Positions 26,467-35,908 of a stretch of 64,000 nucleotides of DNA are shown here, piece after piece. The stretch lies in the NCBI GenBank assembly GCA_013214965.1, contig JABSRU010000008.1:1-64000 (forward strand), written 5' to 3'. Below the pieces are notes generated by a model. The model was given only the letters and a program-made list of their open reading frames with translations, had not been told where the DNA came from and did not search any database. Numbering within the stretch: the stretch's first letter is position 1; every line of letters begins with the position of its first letter. This DNA is from Gammaproteobacteria bacterium. Lineage in GTDB: Bacteria > Pseudomonadota > Gammaproteobacteria > Enterobacterales > Psychrobiaceae. The position numbers were made by a program, and so were the translations under genes.

Positions 26467-29400
26467 GTGAAAACCAATATTCTTGGGCAATATAACCGGA
26501 CCATTTTTTATACTTATCTTGCGGTATTAGCTTTTGCACTAGCGGGTTCTTTGTGGGTGTTAAACAAAAACCGCTCGGAGTCATTAGTCGATCGCTTTCA
26601 ACAGGTGAAAATTCATGAACATCAAGTAGAGCTGCTACTTGATTCTGGATTACGTGCGGTGTCATCAATGCGTCAGTATGCTAATAAGCACATGAGCCTA
26701 GCTGAAGCACCACGAGTAGAGCTGTTACTTTCCTATTATTCCTACAATGACATTGAGCAAGGCTTTGAGATTATTCCTAATGTTAAGGAAGAGCTTAAAG
26801 CATTATTCGAAGTTGGAATGATCAGCGGTAGTGGCAATTTAGAACACCGCTCTAAACAGTATTATCGTGAAATGGATATGTTGTTTGAAATGAACCTGTC
26901 GTTTCCGGTTGCGATGGAAATGGTGCCCGACGCGGCGCGAGTTTATTATTTATCACTGAATGAGTTTATCGGTGTTTACCCCTGGCCAGGCGATGACTAT
27001 GGCTTTAGTAAAGATCTTTATCAAAGCCCTGCTTTTTTAAATTCAACCCCACAAGCTAATCCATATCGCCGGGTTTATTGGACCAATGCCTATCTTGATG
27101 ATGCTGGTAAAGGTTTGATGACCACTGTCGGGATACCACTATACGTCGATCAAAACTTCTATGGCACTATTGCAATCGACATTACTTTATCGAGTTTAAG
27201 CAAAGAATTAATGCCGAAAAGTAACTTGTTAGGCAGTATGCTATTACTGGATAGTAAAGAACAAATACTAGCGAGAAGCCATGGTGTTGAAAATGAATCA
27301 AGTGATGTTATTGAGACCTTAGCCTCGCATCTACCGCCTGAATTGCAACAGTACTCAATGAATCGCTTGTTTGATGCCACCGAAGGTGAGTTGCTTAACG
27401 GTTATTATGTGCAAGCGGTAGAGTTAGTCAATGCGCCCTTCAAATTGATTTATTTTGAGGCGGAAGATGAAGTGTTTGGGGAGTCTTGGCGTCAATTTGT
27501 GATCAGTTTAGTGTCGATTATGTTGGCGTTATCTATTTTGATCTCGGTGGTGCATTGGTTAGCAAATAAATCATTTATTGGTCCCGCGTCAAAATTGATG
27601 CTGCATTTAGAGTCTTGCGCTAAAGAGCCTATTGCACCGCCAAGTGATATCAGTATTGGATGGCGACCATTTTTTGTCTTGATTAGTCGTATTTTTAGTG
27701 AAAATAAAAACTATACCTTGCAGTTGGCTGAAGATAATCGTCAACTCGATATTCAAGTGGCGCAGCGCACTGAGAAATTACGTGAAACCACTAAACAGCG
27801 CGAGCATGAATACGCGCTATTACGTTCGCTAATCGATTCCATTCCCGATGTTATTTATTTTAAAGATACTAAAGGGTTGTATTTAGGCTGTAACCAAGCG
27901 GCGGTCAAATTATTTTCGATCGATGAGCAAGGGTTAATCGGTCGCACTAGCCACGATTTTTTAAATGATGATTTAGCGCAAAAACTCCATCAAGACGATT
28001 CTAAGGTGATGGAAGCTGGGCAAACAGTGACCTTGCAGCAGACGTTAGACAGCAACGATGAAAGTCGATTGTGGCAAACGCAAAAAACACCTTATCGCGG
28101 TATTGATGGTGAACTCCTAGGCATTATTGGGGTAGCGCGTGAAATAACCAAAGAGCATCAAGCCGCTGAAAAATTACGTCGCAGTGAAGAGCGCTATTAT
28201 CTAGCGATGGATGCGGTAGAGGAAGGTCTGTGGGATTGGTATATCAATACCGATGAATTACATTGTAATCCTGCTTACTTCACTATGTTAGGCTATCAAC
28301 CAGCAGAAAAACTACCAAGTTGGCAAGGGTTTAGAGCGTTAGTTCATCCTGATGATTGGCCATTGGTTGCTCAAAAAATCAATGAGCACTTAGCCGATCC
28401 TAAAGTGCCCTATGAACATGAATTCAGAATGAAATCATTAACGGGCTCTTTTGAATGGATCCTAGCCCGCGGTAGTGTGGTTGAATATGATGATGGTCAG
28501 CCATTGCGGATGTTGGGAACCCATAAAAATATTACCAAGCGTAAAGAGTTTGAAGTAAAAATTGTTGAGGCAAAACAAGAAGCCGAAGCTGCCAATCGCT
28601 ACAAAAGTGAATTTTTGGCTAACATGAGTCATGAGATCCGAACCCCAATGAATGGGATCATGGGGATGATTCAGTTAGCCCTGCAAACGGGACTAGATAA
28701 CCAACAGTCTGATTACTTAAATAAAGCTCATAGTTCAGCGAATTCGTTACTGCATATTATTAATGATATTTTGGACTTTTCGAAAATTGAAGCGGGTAAG
28801 CTTGAACTTGAAAATGTCCCATTCAAACTAGAAGAAGTACTCGACGCAGTGGTGCATGTTAACGTGTTGGCGGCGCAAGACAAACAGCTTGACTTGATCT
28901 TGCATGGGCCTAATACGCCATTGATGCTAAAAGGCGATCCGTTACGGTTAAATCAAATTTTAACCAATCTGGTCTCCAATGCGGTTAAATTCACTGCTTC
29001 TGGCTTTGTGGAGATACATTGCTTTATTGTCGAGCAAAGTAATCAACGTGTTAGTTTGAAATTTAGTGTCACTGATAGCGGTGTTGGCATTGACCAGCAA
29101 AAAATGTCTAAACTGTTTAAACCTTTTAGTCAGGCTGATGGTTCAACAACGCGAGAATATGGCGGCTCAGGCTTGGGATTATCGATATCTCAACATTTAG
29201 CCCAAATGATGGGCGGCGAATTTAAGGTATCGAGTGAACTAGGAGAGGGCAGTTGCTTTGCATTTACTCTTGGTTTTGACTTAGAGCTGCAACAGCTACC
29301 GCAACCTTGGCAATTACCACCGACGATTAAGCAATCTTCTGTTTTGCTTATTGAGCCTAATGAACGTGCTCGTGGTTGTGATGAGCTAATGTTGGCACAG

Positions 29401-30129
29401 TTAGGGTTTGCTGTGATGAGTTGTCCGAGCATTATGCAAGCGATTGCATTAGTGAATGAGGGCAATCATTATCAAACGATTTTAGTCGATTGGTCAAAAT
29501 CACACTCGAAAAATAATGAGTTGCTGCAGCAGTTGATTAAGACCGCTAACGAATCGTTTATCTTCTTGATGGTAAGCTATGGCGATGATGTCTTAAAAGA
29601 TCAATCGTTGCAACATCGGGTTAAAGGAACCTTTAGCAAGCCATTATCCCCGGTTGGGGTAATGCAGCAGGTTAGTCAATTACTTAAACCGGCACGAGTT
29701 AAAGAGGTCAACACTAAAACCCCAGTAATCGAGTCAAAAGGTTTATTACTGTTAGTTGATGATAATATTATTAACCAGCAAGTTGCTAAGGGTTTATTGG
29801 AGTCTCAAGGCTATCAAGTTGATTTGGCTAGCAATGGTCAAGAAGCGGTGGATGCGGTGGATACTAAAGACTATCAAGCGGTATTGATGGATATTCAGAT
29901 GCCAGTGATGGATGGTTTAGCGGCGACAGAGCTAATCCGTCACCGCTATTCAGCGGTGCAGTTGCCAATTATTGCGATGACTGCCCATGCCATGACCGGT
30001 GATCGTGAAAAAAGCCTCGCGGCCGGGATGAATGATCATATAACCAAGCCATTAGTGCTTAAAGAAATGTTTGAGACAATCGCGCGTTGTATTAGCGAAA
30101 AGGAAGAAGGAAATGACATTGTTAAATAA
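26467..30129 (+). CDS. Hybrid sensor histidine kinase, dCache-PAS-PAS-HisKA-HATPase-REC-REC
   Basis: A 1220-residue inner-membrane sensor. Two membrane spans (about residues 9-28 and 342-362) flank a periplasmic dCache-type domain with the PYRRVYWTNAYLD and YGTIAIDITLSSLS motifs. Two PAS domains follow (about 450-570 and 575-695), then HisKA with the phospho-acceptor His (FLANMSHEIRTPMNGI), an ATPase domain (GDPLRLNQILTNLVSNAVKF, then EYGGSGLGLSIS), a degenerate receiver lacking the acidic pocket, and a canonical receiver (LLLVDDN, LMDIQMPVMDG, ITKPL). I chose GTG at 26467, since GGAG sits 6 bases before it; TTG at 26455 is the alternative. No Hpt domain is present, so a separate phosphotransfer protein is needed. 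It overlaps the next gene by 17 bases. Confidence 0.92.
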   Translation: MKTNILGQYNRTIFYTYLAVLAFALAGSLWVLNKNRSESLVDRFQQVKIHEHQVELLLDSGLRAVSSMRQYANKHMSLAEAPRVELLLSYYSYNDIEQGFEIIPNVKEELKALFEVGMISGSGNLEHRSKQYYREMDMLFEMNLSFPVAMEMVPDAARVYYLSLNEFIGVYPWPGDDYGFSKDLYQSPAFLNSTPQANPYRRVYWTNAYLDDAGKGLMTTVGIPLYVDQNFYGTIAIDITLSSLSKELMPKSNLLGSMLLLDSKEQILARSHGVENESSDVIETLASHLPPELQQYSMNRLFDATEGELLNGYYVQAVELVNAPFKLIYFEAEDEVFGESWRQFVISLVSIMLALSILISVVHWLANKSFIGPASKLMLHLESCAKEPIAPPSDISIGWRPFFVLISRIFSENKNYTLQLAEDNRQLDIQVAQRTEKLRETTKQREHEYALLRSLIDSIPDVIYFKDTKGLYLGCNQAAVKLFSIDEQGLIGRTSHDFLNDDLAQKLHQDDSKVMEAGQTVTLQQTLDSNDESRLWQTQKTPYRGIDGELLGIIGVAREITKEHQAAEKLRRSEERYYLAMDAVEEGLWDWYINTDELHCNPAYFTMLGYQPAEKLPSWQGFRALVHPDDWPLVAQKINEHLADPKVPYEHEFRMKSLTGSFEWILARGSVVEYDDGQPLRMLGTHKNITKRKEFEVKIVEAKQEAEAANRYKSEFLANMSHEIRTPMNGIMGMIQLALQTGLDNQQSDYLNKAHSSANSLLHIINDILDFSKIEAGKLELENVPFKLEEVLDAVVHVNVLAAQDKQLDLILHGPNTPLMLKGDPLRLNQILTNLVSNAVKFTASGFVEIHCFIVEQSNQRVSLKFSVTDSGVGIDQQKMSKLFKPFSQADGSTTREYGGSGLGLSISQHLAQMMGGEFKVSSELGEGSCFAFTLGFDLELQQLPQPWQLPPTIKQSSVLLIEPNERARGCDELMLAQLGFAVMSCPSIMQAIALVNEGNHYQTILVDWSKSHSKNNELLQQLIKTANESFIFLMVSYGDDVLKDQSLQHRVKGTFSKPLSPVGVMQQVSQLLKPARVKEVNTKTPVIESKGLLLLVDDNIINQQVAKGLLESQGYQVDLASNGQEAVDAVDTKDYQAVLMDIQMPVMDGLAATELIRHRYSAVQLPIIAMTAHAMTGDREKSLAAGMNDHITKPLVLKEMFETIARCISEKEEGNDIVK

Positions 30130-32542
30130 AAATTGGTTAAATAGAGTTTTGTTAAAGTCACTGTGTGTCGTTATGGTGACATTGGTTGGTTCATTCTCGG
30201 CAATCGCCGATCAGTTTGAGGATGAAATTGCAGATTTAACCCTAAAGTCAGGGCTGTTTAATCTCTATGGTGATAAGAAGTCTTCGAAATTATTATTAGA
30301 AATAACCACACTTAACACCCCTTTTATATATGTGACGAGTTTACCTCAAGGGTTGGGGTCAAATGATGTTGGACTCGATCGTGGTCAGATCGGTGAATCT
30401 CGATTAGTTCAGTTTGAACAACTAGGGCAGCGGATTATGTTACGCCAGCTCAACCCTTACTATCGAGCGAACAGTGATAATCCCAGTGAACGTGACGCGC
30501 TACAACAAGCTTTTTCCGAGTCAATTTTAGTCGGATTTGATATTATTGCGCAACAGAATAATCGTTTGCTGATTGATGTTAGCCAATGGTTGATTACAGA
30601 TATTCACGGCGTCAGCGACAGCTTAGAAAATGCTGAATCAGGTAGCTATCACATTAATAGTGATACATCCGCTGCTGATTGGGCGCAATCAAAAAGCTTT
30701 GTTAATAATACCGAACTTAGTGCCGTCGTGACGTTTAATGGTCAACCCAAAGGTCGCTATGTTTCAAGTGTGGCACCAGATCCGCGTTTTGTGTCACTGA
30801 GATTCCGCCATTCACTGGTTAAATTACCCGATAATGGCTATCAAACTCGTCAATTTACTCCTGATAGCGGATATTTTCCGTTCGAATATCTTGATTACGC
30901 CAAAGCGATAGATAAGCCTCTGGCGCAAAAATTCATTTATCGTCATCGGTTGACTAAAAATAATCAAGGTAAGGTTGTTAAACCGATTATCTATTATTTA
31001 GATCCAGGTGTGCCTGAGCCCGTTCGTAGTGCGTTGCTCGATGGTGCACGTTGGTGGACTCAGGCATTTGATGATGCAGGATTTAAAGGCGGCTACAAAG
31101 TCGAAATGTTGCCGGTTGATGCCGATCCTTTAGATGTTAGATATAATGTTATTCAATGGGTCCATCGTTCGACGCGTGGCTGGTCCTACGGTAGTTCAGT
31201 CGCTGACCCTCGTACGGGTGAAATTTTAAAAGGTCATGTCACCTTAGGATCGCTGCGAGTTAAGCAAGATTATTTAATAGCCGCGGGCTTACTCGCTGGG
31301 CAAGACCCTACCATTGCTAAGCACAACGCTCAGCAAATGGCGCTAGCTCGAATTAGGCAATTGGCAGCTCATGAAGTAGGGCATACACTTGGCGTCGCTC
31401 ATAACTTTGCAGCCAGTGTTAAAAGTCGGGCGTCGGTGATGGACTACCCGCATCCACTAATCACGTTAAATAAAGGTGTTATTGATTTAAGTAAGGCCTA
31501 TGGCGTCGGGCTTGGTACTTGGGATCGTGCGGTTATCCAGTATGGCTATGGTGAATTTTCTAATCCGAGTAAGGAATTACCGGGGTTAGTTTATAGCATG
31601 AAACGCCAAGGCTATAAATTTATCTCAGATCCCGATGCTCGGGCCATTGGGGGGTCGAACCCTTGGGGACATTTGTGGGATAATGGTGAGCGTGCTGATC
31701 AAGAACTAACACGTTTAATAGCGGTGCGAAAAGTCGCGTTAAATAACTTTAATGCCACGCTCCTTTATCAAGGTACTGCCTTTTCAGAGTTACGAGAAAA
31801 GTTAGTCCCGTTATATTTATTACACCGTTTTCAAGTGCAAGCGACCAGTAAAATTATTGCTGGTATCGATTTTGATTACAGTATTAAAGCACCTTTGGCA
31901 TCGGCGATGACTCATCAGGTAGTGACGGCTAAGTGGCAACGTCAAGCATTAGCTAGCTTACTTACCACCTTAGATCTTGAATTTTTAACTCTACCTGCGG
32001 CAATTATTGCGCAGCTGCCGCCGAAAGCTTATGGTTACTCGAATAATCGAGAAAGTTTTAGCTCGAGTTTGGGTCGTAATTTCGATGCCATTGCGATTGC
32101 TGAAGCGAGTGTGCGTCATAGTTTACGATATTTGCTACACAGTCAGCGGGCGAACCGTTTGGTGCTACAACATCAACTCGATGCTGAACAATTATCGCTA
32201 AGTGAAGTGGTTAATAGCCTGCTCAAACATAGTATTAAAATGGCCGATAAACAACGCTATACTGGGCTGCCAGTGTTAATTAGTAAACGAGTTGATTACG
32301 TGGTAATTGAGCAGTTATTAGCATTATATCACGATGATAACTTGTTCCCCGAAGCTAAAGCGATGTTGAATTTTGAATTAGATTCATTACAACAATGGTT
32401 AAGTGACCAAGCGAAGCAAGAACAAACAGAGATGAGATTTCACTACAAAAGTGTCGCGCAGTTATTAAAGCAGGGCATCGCTGACGCTGAATTTAAAATC
32501 ATTCTAAATCCGGCAGTTTTACCACCAGGATCACCAATTTAG
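30113..32542 (+). CDS. Exported zinc-dependent metalloprotease (DUF5117/DUF4953 type)
   Basis: An 809-residue protein with a signal peptide (about residues 1-33, ending SAIAD). The zinc motif HEVGHTLGVAH fits the HExxHxxGxxH metzincin-like pattern, followed by the MDYPHP turn. The N-terminal half (TPFIYVTSLPQGLGSNDVGLDRGQ) and the segment SVADPRTGEILKGHVTLGS are typical of the DUF5117-DUF4953 proteases. It probably acts in the periplasm or outside the cell; the substrate is unknown. The ATG at 30113 follows AGGAAG and lies inside the last codons of the kinase gene, so the two are translationally coupled and probably work in one pathway. Confidence 0.88.
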   Translation: MTLLNKNWLNRVLLKSLCVVMVTLVGSFSAIADQFEDEIADLTLKSGLFNLYGDKKSSKLLLEITTLNTPFIYVTSLPQGLGSNDVGLDRGQIGESRLVQFEQLGQRIMLRQLNPYYRANSDNPSERDALQQAFSESILVGFDIIAQQNNRLLIDVSQWLITDIHGVSDSLENAESGSYHINSDTSAADWAQSKSFVNNTELSAVVTFNGQPKGRYVSSVAPDPRFVSLRFRHSLVKLPDNGYQTRQFTPDSGYFPFEYLDYAKAIDKPLAQKFIYRHRLTKNNQGKVVKPIIYYLDPGVPEPVRSALLDGARWWTQAFDDAGFKGGYKVEMLPVDADPLDVRYNVIQWVHRSTRGWSYGSSVADPRTGEILKGHVTLGSLRVKQDYLIAAGLLAGQDPTIAKHNAQQMALARIRQLAAHEVGHTLGVAHNFAASVKSRASVMDYPHPLITLNKGVIDLSKAYGVGLGTWDRAVIQYGYGEFSNPSKELPGLVYSMKRQGYKFISDPDARAIGGSNPWGHLWDNGERADQELTRLIAVRKVALNNFNATLLYQGTAFSELREKLVPLYLLHRFQVQATSKIIAGIDFDYSIKAPLASAMTHQVVTAKWQRQALASLLTTLDLEFLTLPAAIIAQLPPKAYGYSNNRESFSSSLGRNFDAIAIAEASVRHSLRYLLHSQRANRLVLQHQLDAEQLSLSEVVNSLLKHSIKMADKQRYTGLPVLISKRVDYVVIEQLLALYHDDNLFPEAKAMLNFELDSLQQWLSDQAKQEQTEMRFHYKSVAQLLKQGIADAEFKIILNPAVLPPGSPI

Positions 32543-32571
32543 TTTTATATTCTATCCTGAATAGGTATCGG

Positions 32572-34383
32572 TTATCCGATGTCTATTTTAGGATTACTAC
32601 TCAAAAAATTATCTTTCATTGTCGCCTGTGAGGTGAAAAACTTACTGTCTTTGTAAGGGAACTTCATAAATCCGGAGACGCCACTGCCTTTTATTAACGG
32701 CACTAAACTAATTAATTTATCAATCAACTGCTTAAAGTTTTGTTGTTGTGTCGCGTCGAGTAATGACAAGTAGTTATGAATTTTTAAATCCTTTTCCAGC
32801 GCTTCAAAAATAATACAACCAGTGTGATGCACCAGATTGATTTGGGCTAGTATTTCCATCATTTGATCCGGTAGTACTAATAACTCATCGGGATCTTTTT
32901 CGTCTTCAAAATATGAGTGGAGGCGGCTGGCATCATCTATTTGTGGTCGATCGTGGATTTCAAAGGCCAAGGTCTCATTGGCGCTGGGATAATATGGGCT
33001 GGTTGAATCTGTTCGTTCAATATGTTTGGTTTGTCGGGCATTGAAAAAACAGGCTTTAAAGATCCCTTCACGATCGATGGCGCGAGCGAGCGCCACCATA
33101 TTATTGACCGCGCTATAGAACGAGGTTTTAAGGGATTGATCATAGAGATTCAAATTTGAATCAATATAAAGACCATCATCTTGCCAATGAATCGCTAAAC
33201 CACCGACAATAGGGAATTTCCCTAAACGACTGACTGCCGCTAAAAATGCCTTGGAATTATCTCCCATGCCACCAAGGAAGTTTTTATAGTAATTGTCTAA
33301 TTGGGCGTCATCAATATCGTCAAAATCGTGAAGATGGGCTTCTTCTTTTAGGAATGACTTGCGTGAGGTATAAACCACTGACTCGAGTGGATCGTTGGTG
33401 TGATGAATCCAAACCGGAAGTTGATTTTTTTGTTCACCAGGTGGCTGTGTTGGAACCACAATATTTTTCATGTATTTCATGTTATTAATAAAATAATCAC
33501 CGGCTTGGTGTCTAATTTTTATGTCGTCACTTAGCATCCGTTGTAGGGTGATGGCGAATTCTTTAGGTAGCCCTAACGAGGTCATTGGAATGACTTGCGA
33601 GCCAAAACGACAGGATTGCCCCGATGCTAGCGCATATAAAGTACCTGCTAGTCCCTGTTCGTCGAAACGCGGTGATGATAATTGACCATTGAGTTGTTCT
33701 TCACCAATAAAGTAAACATCCCCTAAGCGAGCGTTGCTATGCTGGAGGTCGCCAGACATTAACTCCATCACATTGTTACTGACAAATTGTCCGTGGCAGT
33801 CAAGCTGAGCATACACAGATGAACCCCAATCAATTAATCCTATGGTGTTGGTGACGTGATTAAACACGACATTAGAGGGCTTAATATCACCGTGAATGAT
33901 CGACTTAGGCAAGGATCGTAACTTGAGTAATAGTTCACACATTTGAGCGGCAATGGTCATCAGAGTTTTGGCCGATAAAGGACCGTTTTTAATCGAGTAT
34001 TGTTCGAGATCTATACCCTTGGCGCGCTCCATAGCTAAGATCCGCTGTTTTCCGATCTTAAAATAACCAAGACATTTGGGTACTAAAGGATCGTCAACTT
34101 GCTCAAGCATAAAAGCCTCTTCTTCGAGACGATCTTGCACGTGTTGCGGTAAGGTAATCCGAGAAAATTTAAATACATAATGTTCGTTATTGACTGAGAT
34201 AGCAGAAAAAGCAAAACCATAAGCCCCCTTACCAATATATTCGGTCTCGCGGTAACCAAGGTGCTGCAATTGTTGATGACATAACTCGATCCAGCTTCTT
34301 AATTTTTCAGCATCCGCATGATTTAATAAATAAATAGATTGTTCTTCTGAAATATAAAACTGCTGAAGATTGGGCTTAGACAT
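32572..34383 (-). CDS. Ser/Thr protein kinase-like protein with unknown C-terminal half
   Basis: A 603-residue cytoplasmic protein. The N-terminal kinase domain (about 45-310) shows the glycine loop (IGKGAYGFAFSA), the ATP lysine in YVFKFSR, the catalytic loop HGDIKPSNVVF and a DWG motif (IDWGSS) in place of DFG. The key catalytic residues are therefore present and activity is plausible. The C-terminal half (about 320-603) has no domain I recognise; it is acidic and contains no membrane span. The gene stands alone, convergent with the metalloprotease gene. Substrate and trigger are unknown. Confidence 0.85.
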   Translation of the reverse strand: MSKPNLQQFYISEEQSIYLLNHADAEKLRSWIELCHQQLQHLGYRETEYIGKGAYGFAFSAISVNNEHYVFKFSRITLPQHVQDRLEEEAFMLEQVDDPLVPKCLGYFKIGKQRILAMERAKGIDLEQYSIKNGPLSAKTLMTIAAQMCELLLKLRSLPKSIIHGDIKPSNVVFNHVTNTIGLIDWGSSVYAQLDCHGQFVSNNVMELMSGDLQHSNARLGDVYFIGEEQLNGQLSSPRFDEQGLAGTLYALASGQSCRFGSQVIPMTSLGLPKEFAITLQRMLSDDIKIRHQAGDYFINNMKYMKNIVVPTQPPGEQKNQLPVWIHHTNDPLESVVYTSRKSFLKEEAHLHDFDDIDDAQLDNYYKNFLGGMGDNSKAFLAAVSRLGKFPIVGGLAIHWQDDGLYIDSNLNLYDQSLKTSFYSAVNNMVALARAIDREGIFKACFFNARQTKHIERTDSTSPYYPSANETLAFEIHDRPQIDDASRLHSYFEDEKDPDELLVLPDQMMEILAQINLVHHTGCIIFEALEKDLKIHNYLSLLDATQQQNFKQLIDKLISLVPLIKGSGVSGFMKFPYKDSKFFTSQATMKDNFLSSNPKIDIG

Positions 34384-34598
34384 GGCTAATTGATTATTTA
34401 TTATTGGATAAATAGTAGAGTATTCGTATTATGGTGATTGTGCAACATTCAACAACGGTTAATTAATAAGCTGGTAGGGTGTTATTTGCATTTATATTGT
34501 CGCGCCTTGATCTATGTCTTGGCGTAAGGGGATTAGATTAATTATGCTGGTCTCAGAGCAAGTTTTAGTCGTAAAAATATAATAATCAGGAGATTACC

Positions 34599-34913
34599 AT
34601 GTTAAAAAAACGCTATATTGCAATGGCGATAGCATTATCAATTCCAATGCTTGCTAATGCGGCAGGCGATGCAGCTGCTGGCAAAGCAAAATCAATGATG
34701 TGTTCAGGTTGTCACGGTGCTAATGGGGTGGCAATTGCTCCAATGTATCCTAATTTAAAGGGGCAGAATGCAGCTTATATTGTTTCCTCTCTTAAAGCCT
34801 TTAAAAATAAAACCCGTACCGGTAACCAAGCGGTGATGATGTACGGTATGACCGCTGCATTGTCTGATGCTGATATCGTAAATTTAGCGGCTTATTACAG
34901 TTCTCTGAAGTAA
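34599..34913 (+). CDS. Small periplasmic class I cytochrome c (c-553 type)
   Basis: A 104-residue protein with a signal peptide cleaved after LANA (about residue 21), leaving a mono-haem cytochrome of about 83 residues. The haem site is CSGCH, and the distal methionine is probably in AVMMYGM. Proteins of this type carry electrons between membrane complexes and terminal reductases or oxidases. A good ribosome site (AGGAG) precedes the ATG, and a strong terminator follows. The specific redox partner cannot be told. Confidence 0.93.
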   Translation: MLKKRYIAMAIALSIPMLANAAGDAAAGKAKSMMCSGCHGANGVAIAPMYPNLKGQNAAYIVSSLKAFKNKTRTGNQAVMMYGMTAALSDADIVNLAAYYSSLK

Positions 34914-34978
34914 ATACTGTTTAAATTAGCCAATCTATACCTATTTCCATTGGTCACAGGTATATGCCAATATAAAAG

Positions 34979-35008
34979 GGTTACTCATTTTTATGAGTGA
35001 CCTTTTTT
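34979..35008 (+). terminator. Intrinsic terminator after the cytochrome gene
   Basis: A 10-bp stem with one G-T pair (34979-34988 with 34993-35002) and a 4-base loop is followed by a run of six T. The next gene starts 16 bases later. Confidence 0.85.
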
Positions 35009-35023
35009 ATATGAGGAAGCACT

Positions 35024-35908
35024 GTGGCAAAGGTTATTTTAAGCGTTAAAAATCTAGTCAAGCAATACCCTGATATTCTGGCGGTGAATAATTTGTCATT
35101 CGACGTTTATGAGGGGGAGTGTTTTGGTTTACTGGGCCCCAATGGTGCGGGCAAGTCGACGACAATCGAAATTCTTGAAAATGTCATTACGGCCGATTCT
35201 GGTGAAGTGTTATATTTTGGACAACCTCGAGACCGTTCTTTTTCTCAACATATTGGAATTCAATTTCAAAATACCGCATTACAAGATTTTTTAACAGTTC
35301 GAGATACTTTAAAACTGTTTAGTGCTCTATACCATAAGCCGGTACCGCAACAGCAATTAATTGAAAGCTGCGCGCTACAAGAATTATTAGATCGTGATAA
35401 TCGTAAGCTTTCCGGAGGTCAGCGTCAGCGATTGTTGTTAGCGCTAGCATTAATTAATAATCCAGCGTTAGTATTTTTAGATGAACCGACCACTGGGCTA
35501 GATCCTCAGGCTCGGCGTAATTTTTGGCACTTGATTGAACAACAAAAATCTGATGGTAAAACGATTTTACTAACCACTCATTACATGGATGAAGCTGAAG
35601 TGTTATGTGATCGCATTGCCATTGTCGATCGAGGACAAATTGTTGCCATGGGTTCACCGAGTGATTTATTGGCGCAACATTTACCTGGCACCATGATTAA
35701 ATTACCCAAATCGGCGATTAGCGATGATGATGTTTTTGAATTTAGGGTTAATCAACAAAAAGATTTTATTGAGATTATGACTGAGAATGTTGACCAGGTG
35801 GTGTCTCAGTTACTTGCGCATAGCGTTAATCTCGATCATTTAACCATCAAAGCGCCAACGTTAGAGGATTTGTTCATTAAATTAACCGGACATGGGTTGA
35901 GGGAGTAA
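35024..35908 (+). CDS. ABC-2 type exporter, ATP-binding subunit
   Basis: A 294-residue ATPase with Walker A GPNGAGKST, signature LSGGQRQRL, Walker B LVFLDEPTTGLDP and the switch His in TTHYMDEAE. It belongs to the DrrA/CcmA-like branch that works with ABC-2 permeases to export lipids, drugs or polysaccharides. The GTG start is backed by GAGGAAG. Its stop overlaps the permease start (TAATG), so the two form one complex. The substrate is unknown; nearby copper and cytochrome genes are not enough to assign one. Confidence 0.92.
   Translation: MAKVILSVKNLVKQYPDILAVNNLSFDVYEGECFGLLGPNGAGKSTTIEILENVITADSGEVLYFGQPRDRSFSQHIGIQFQNTALQDFLTVRDTLKLFSALYHKPVPQQQLIESCALQELLDRDNRKLSGGQRQRLLLALALINNPALVFLDEPTTGLDPQARRNFWHLIEQQKSDGKTILLTTHYMDEAEVLCDRIAIVDRGQIVAMGSPSDLLAQHLPGTMIKLPKSAISDDDVFEFRVNQQKDFIEIMTENVDQVVSQLLAHSVNLDHLTIKAPTLEDLFIKLTGHGLRE

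Noticed and set aside
34507-34520. Possible FNR site (TTGATCTATGTCTT) upstream of the cytochrome c gene.
   Set aside because: Only the left half matches; the right half does not resemble ATCAA.
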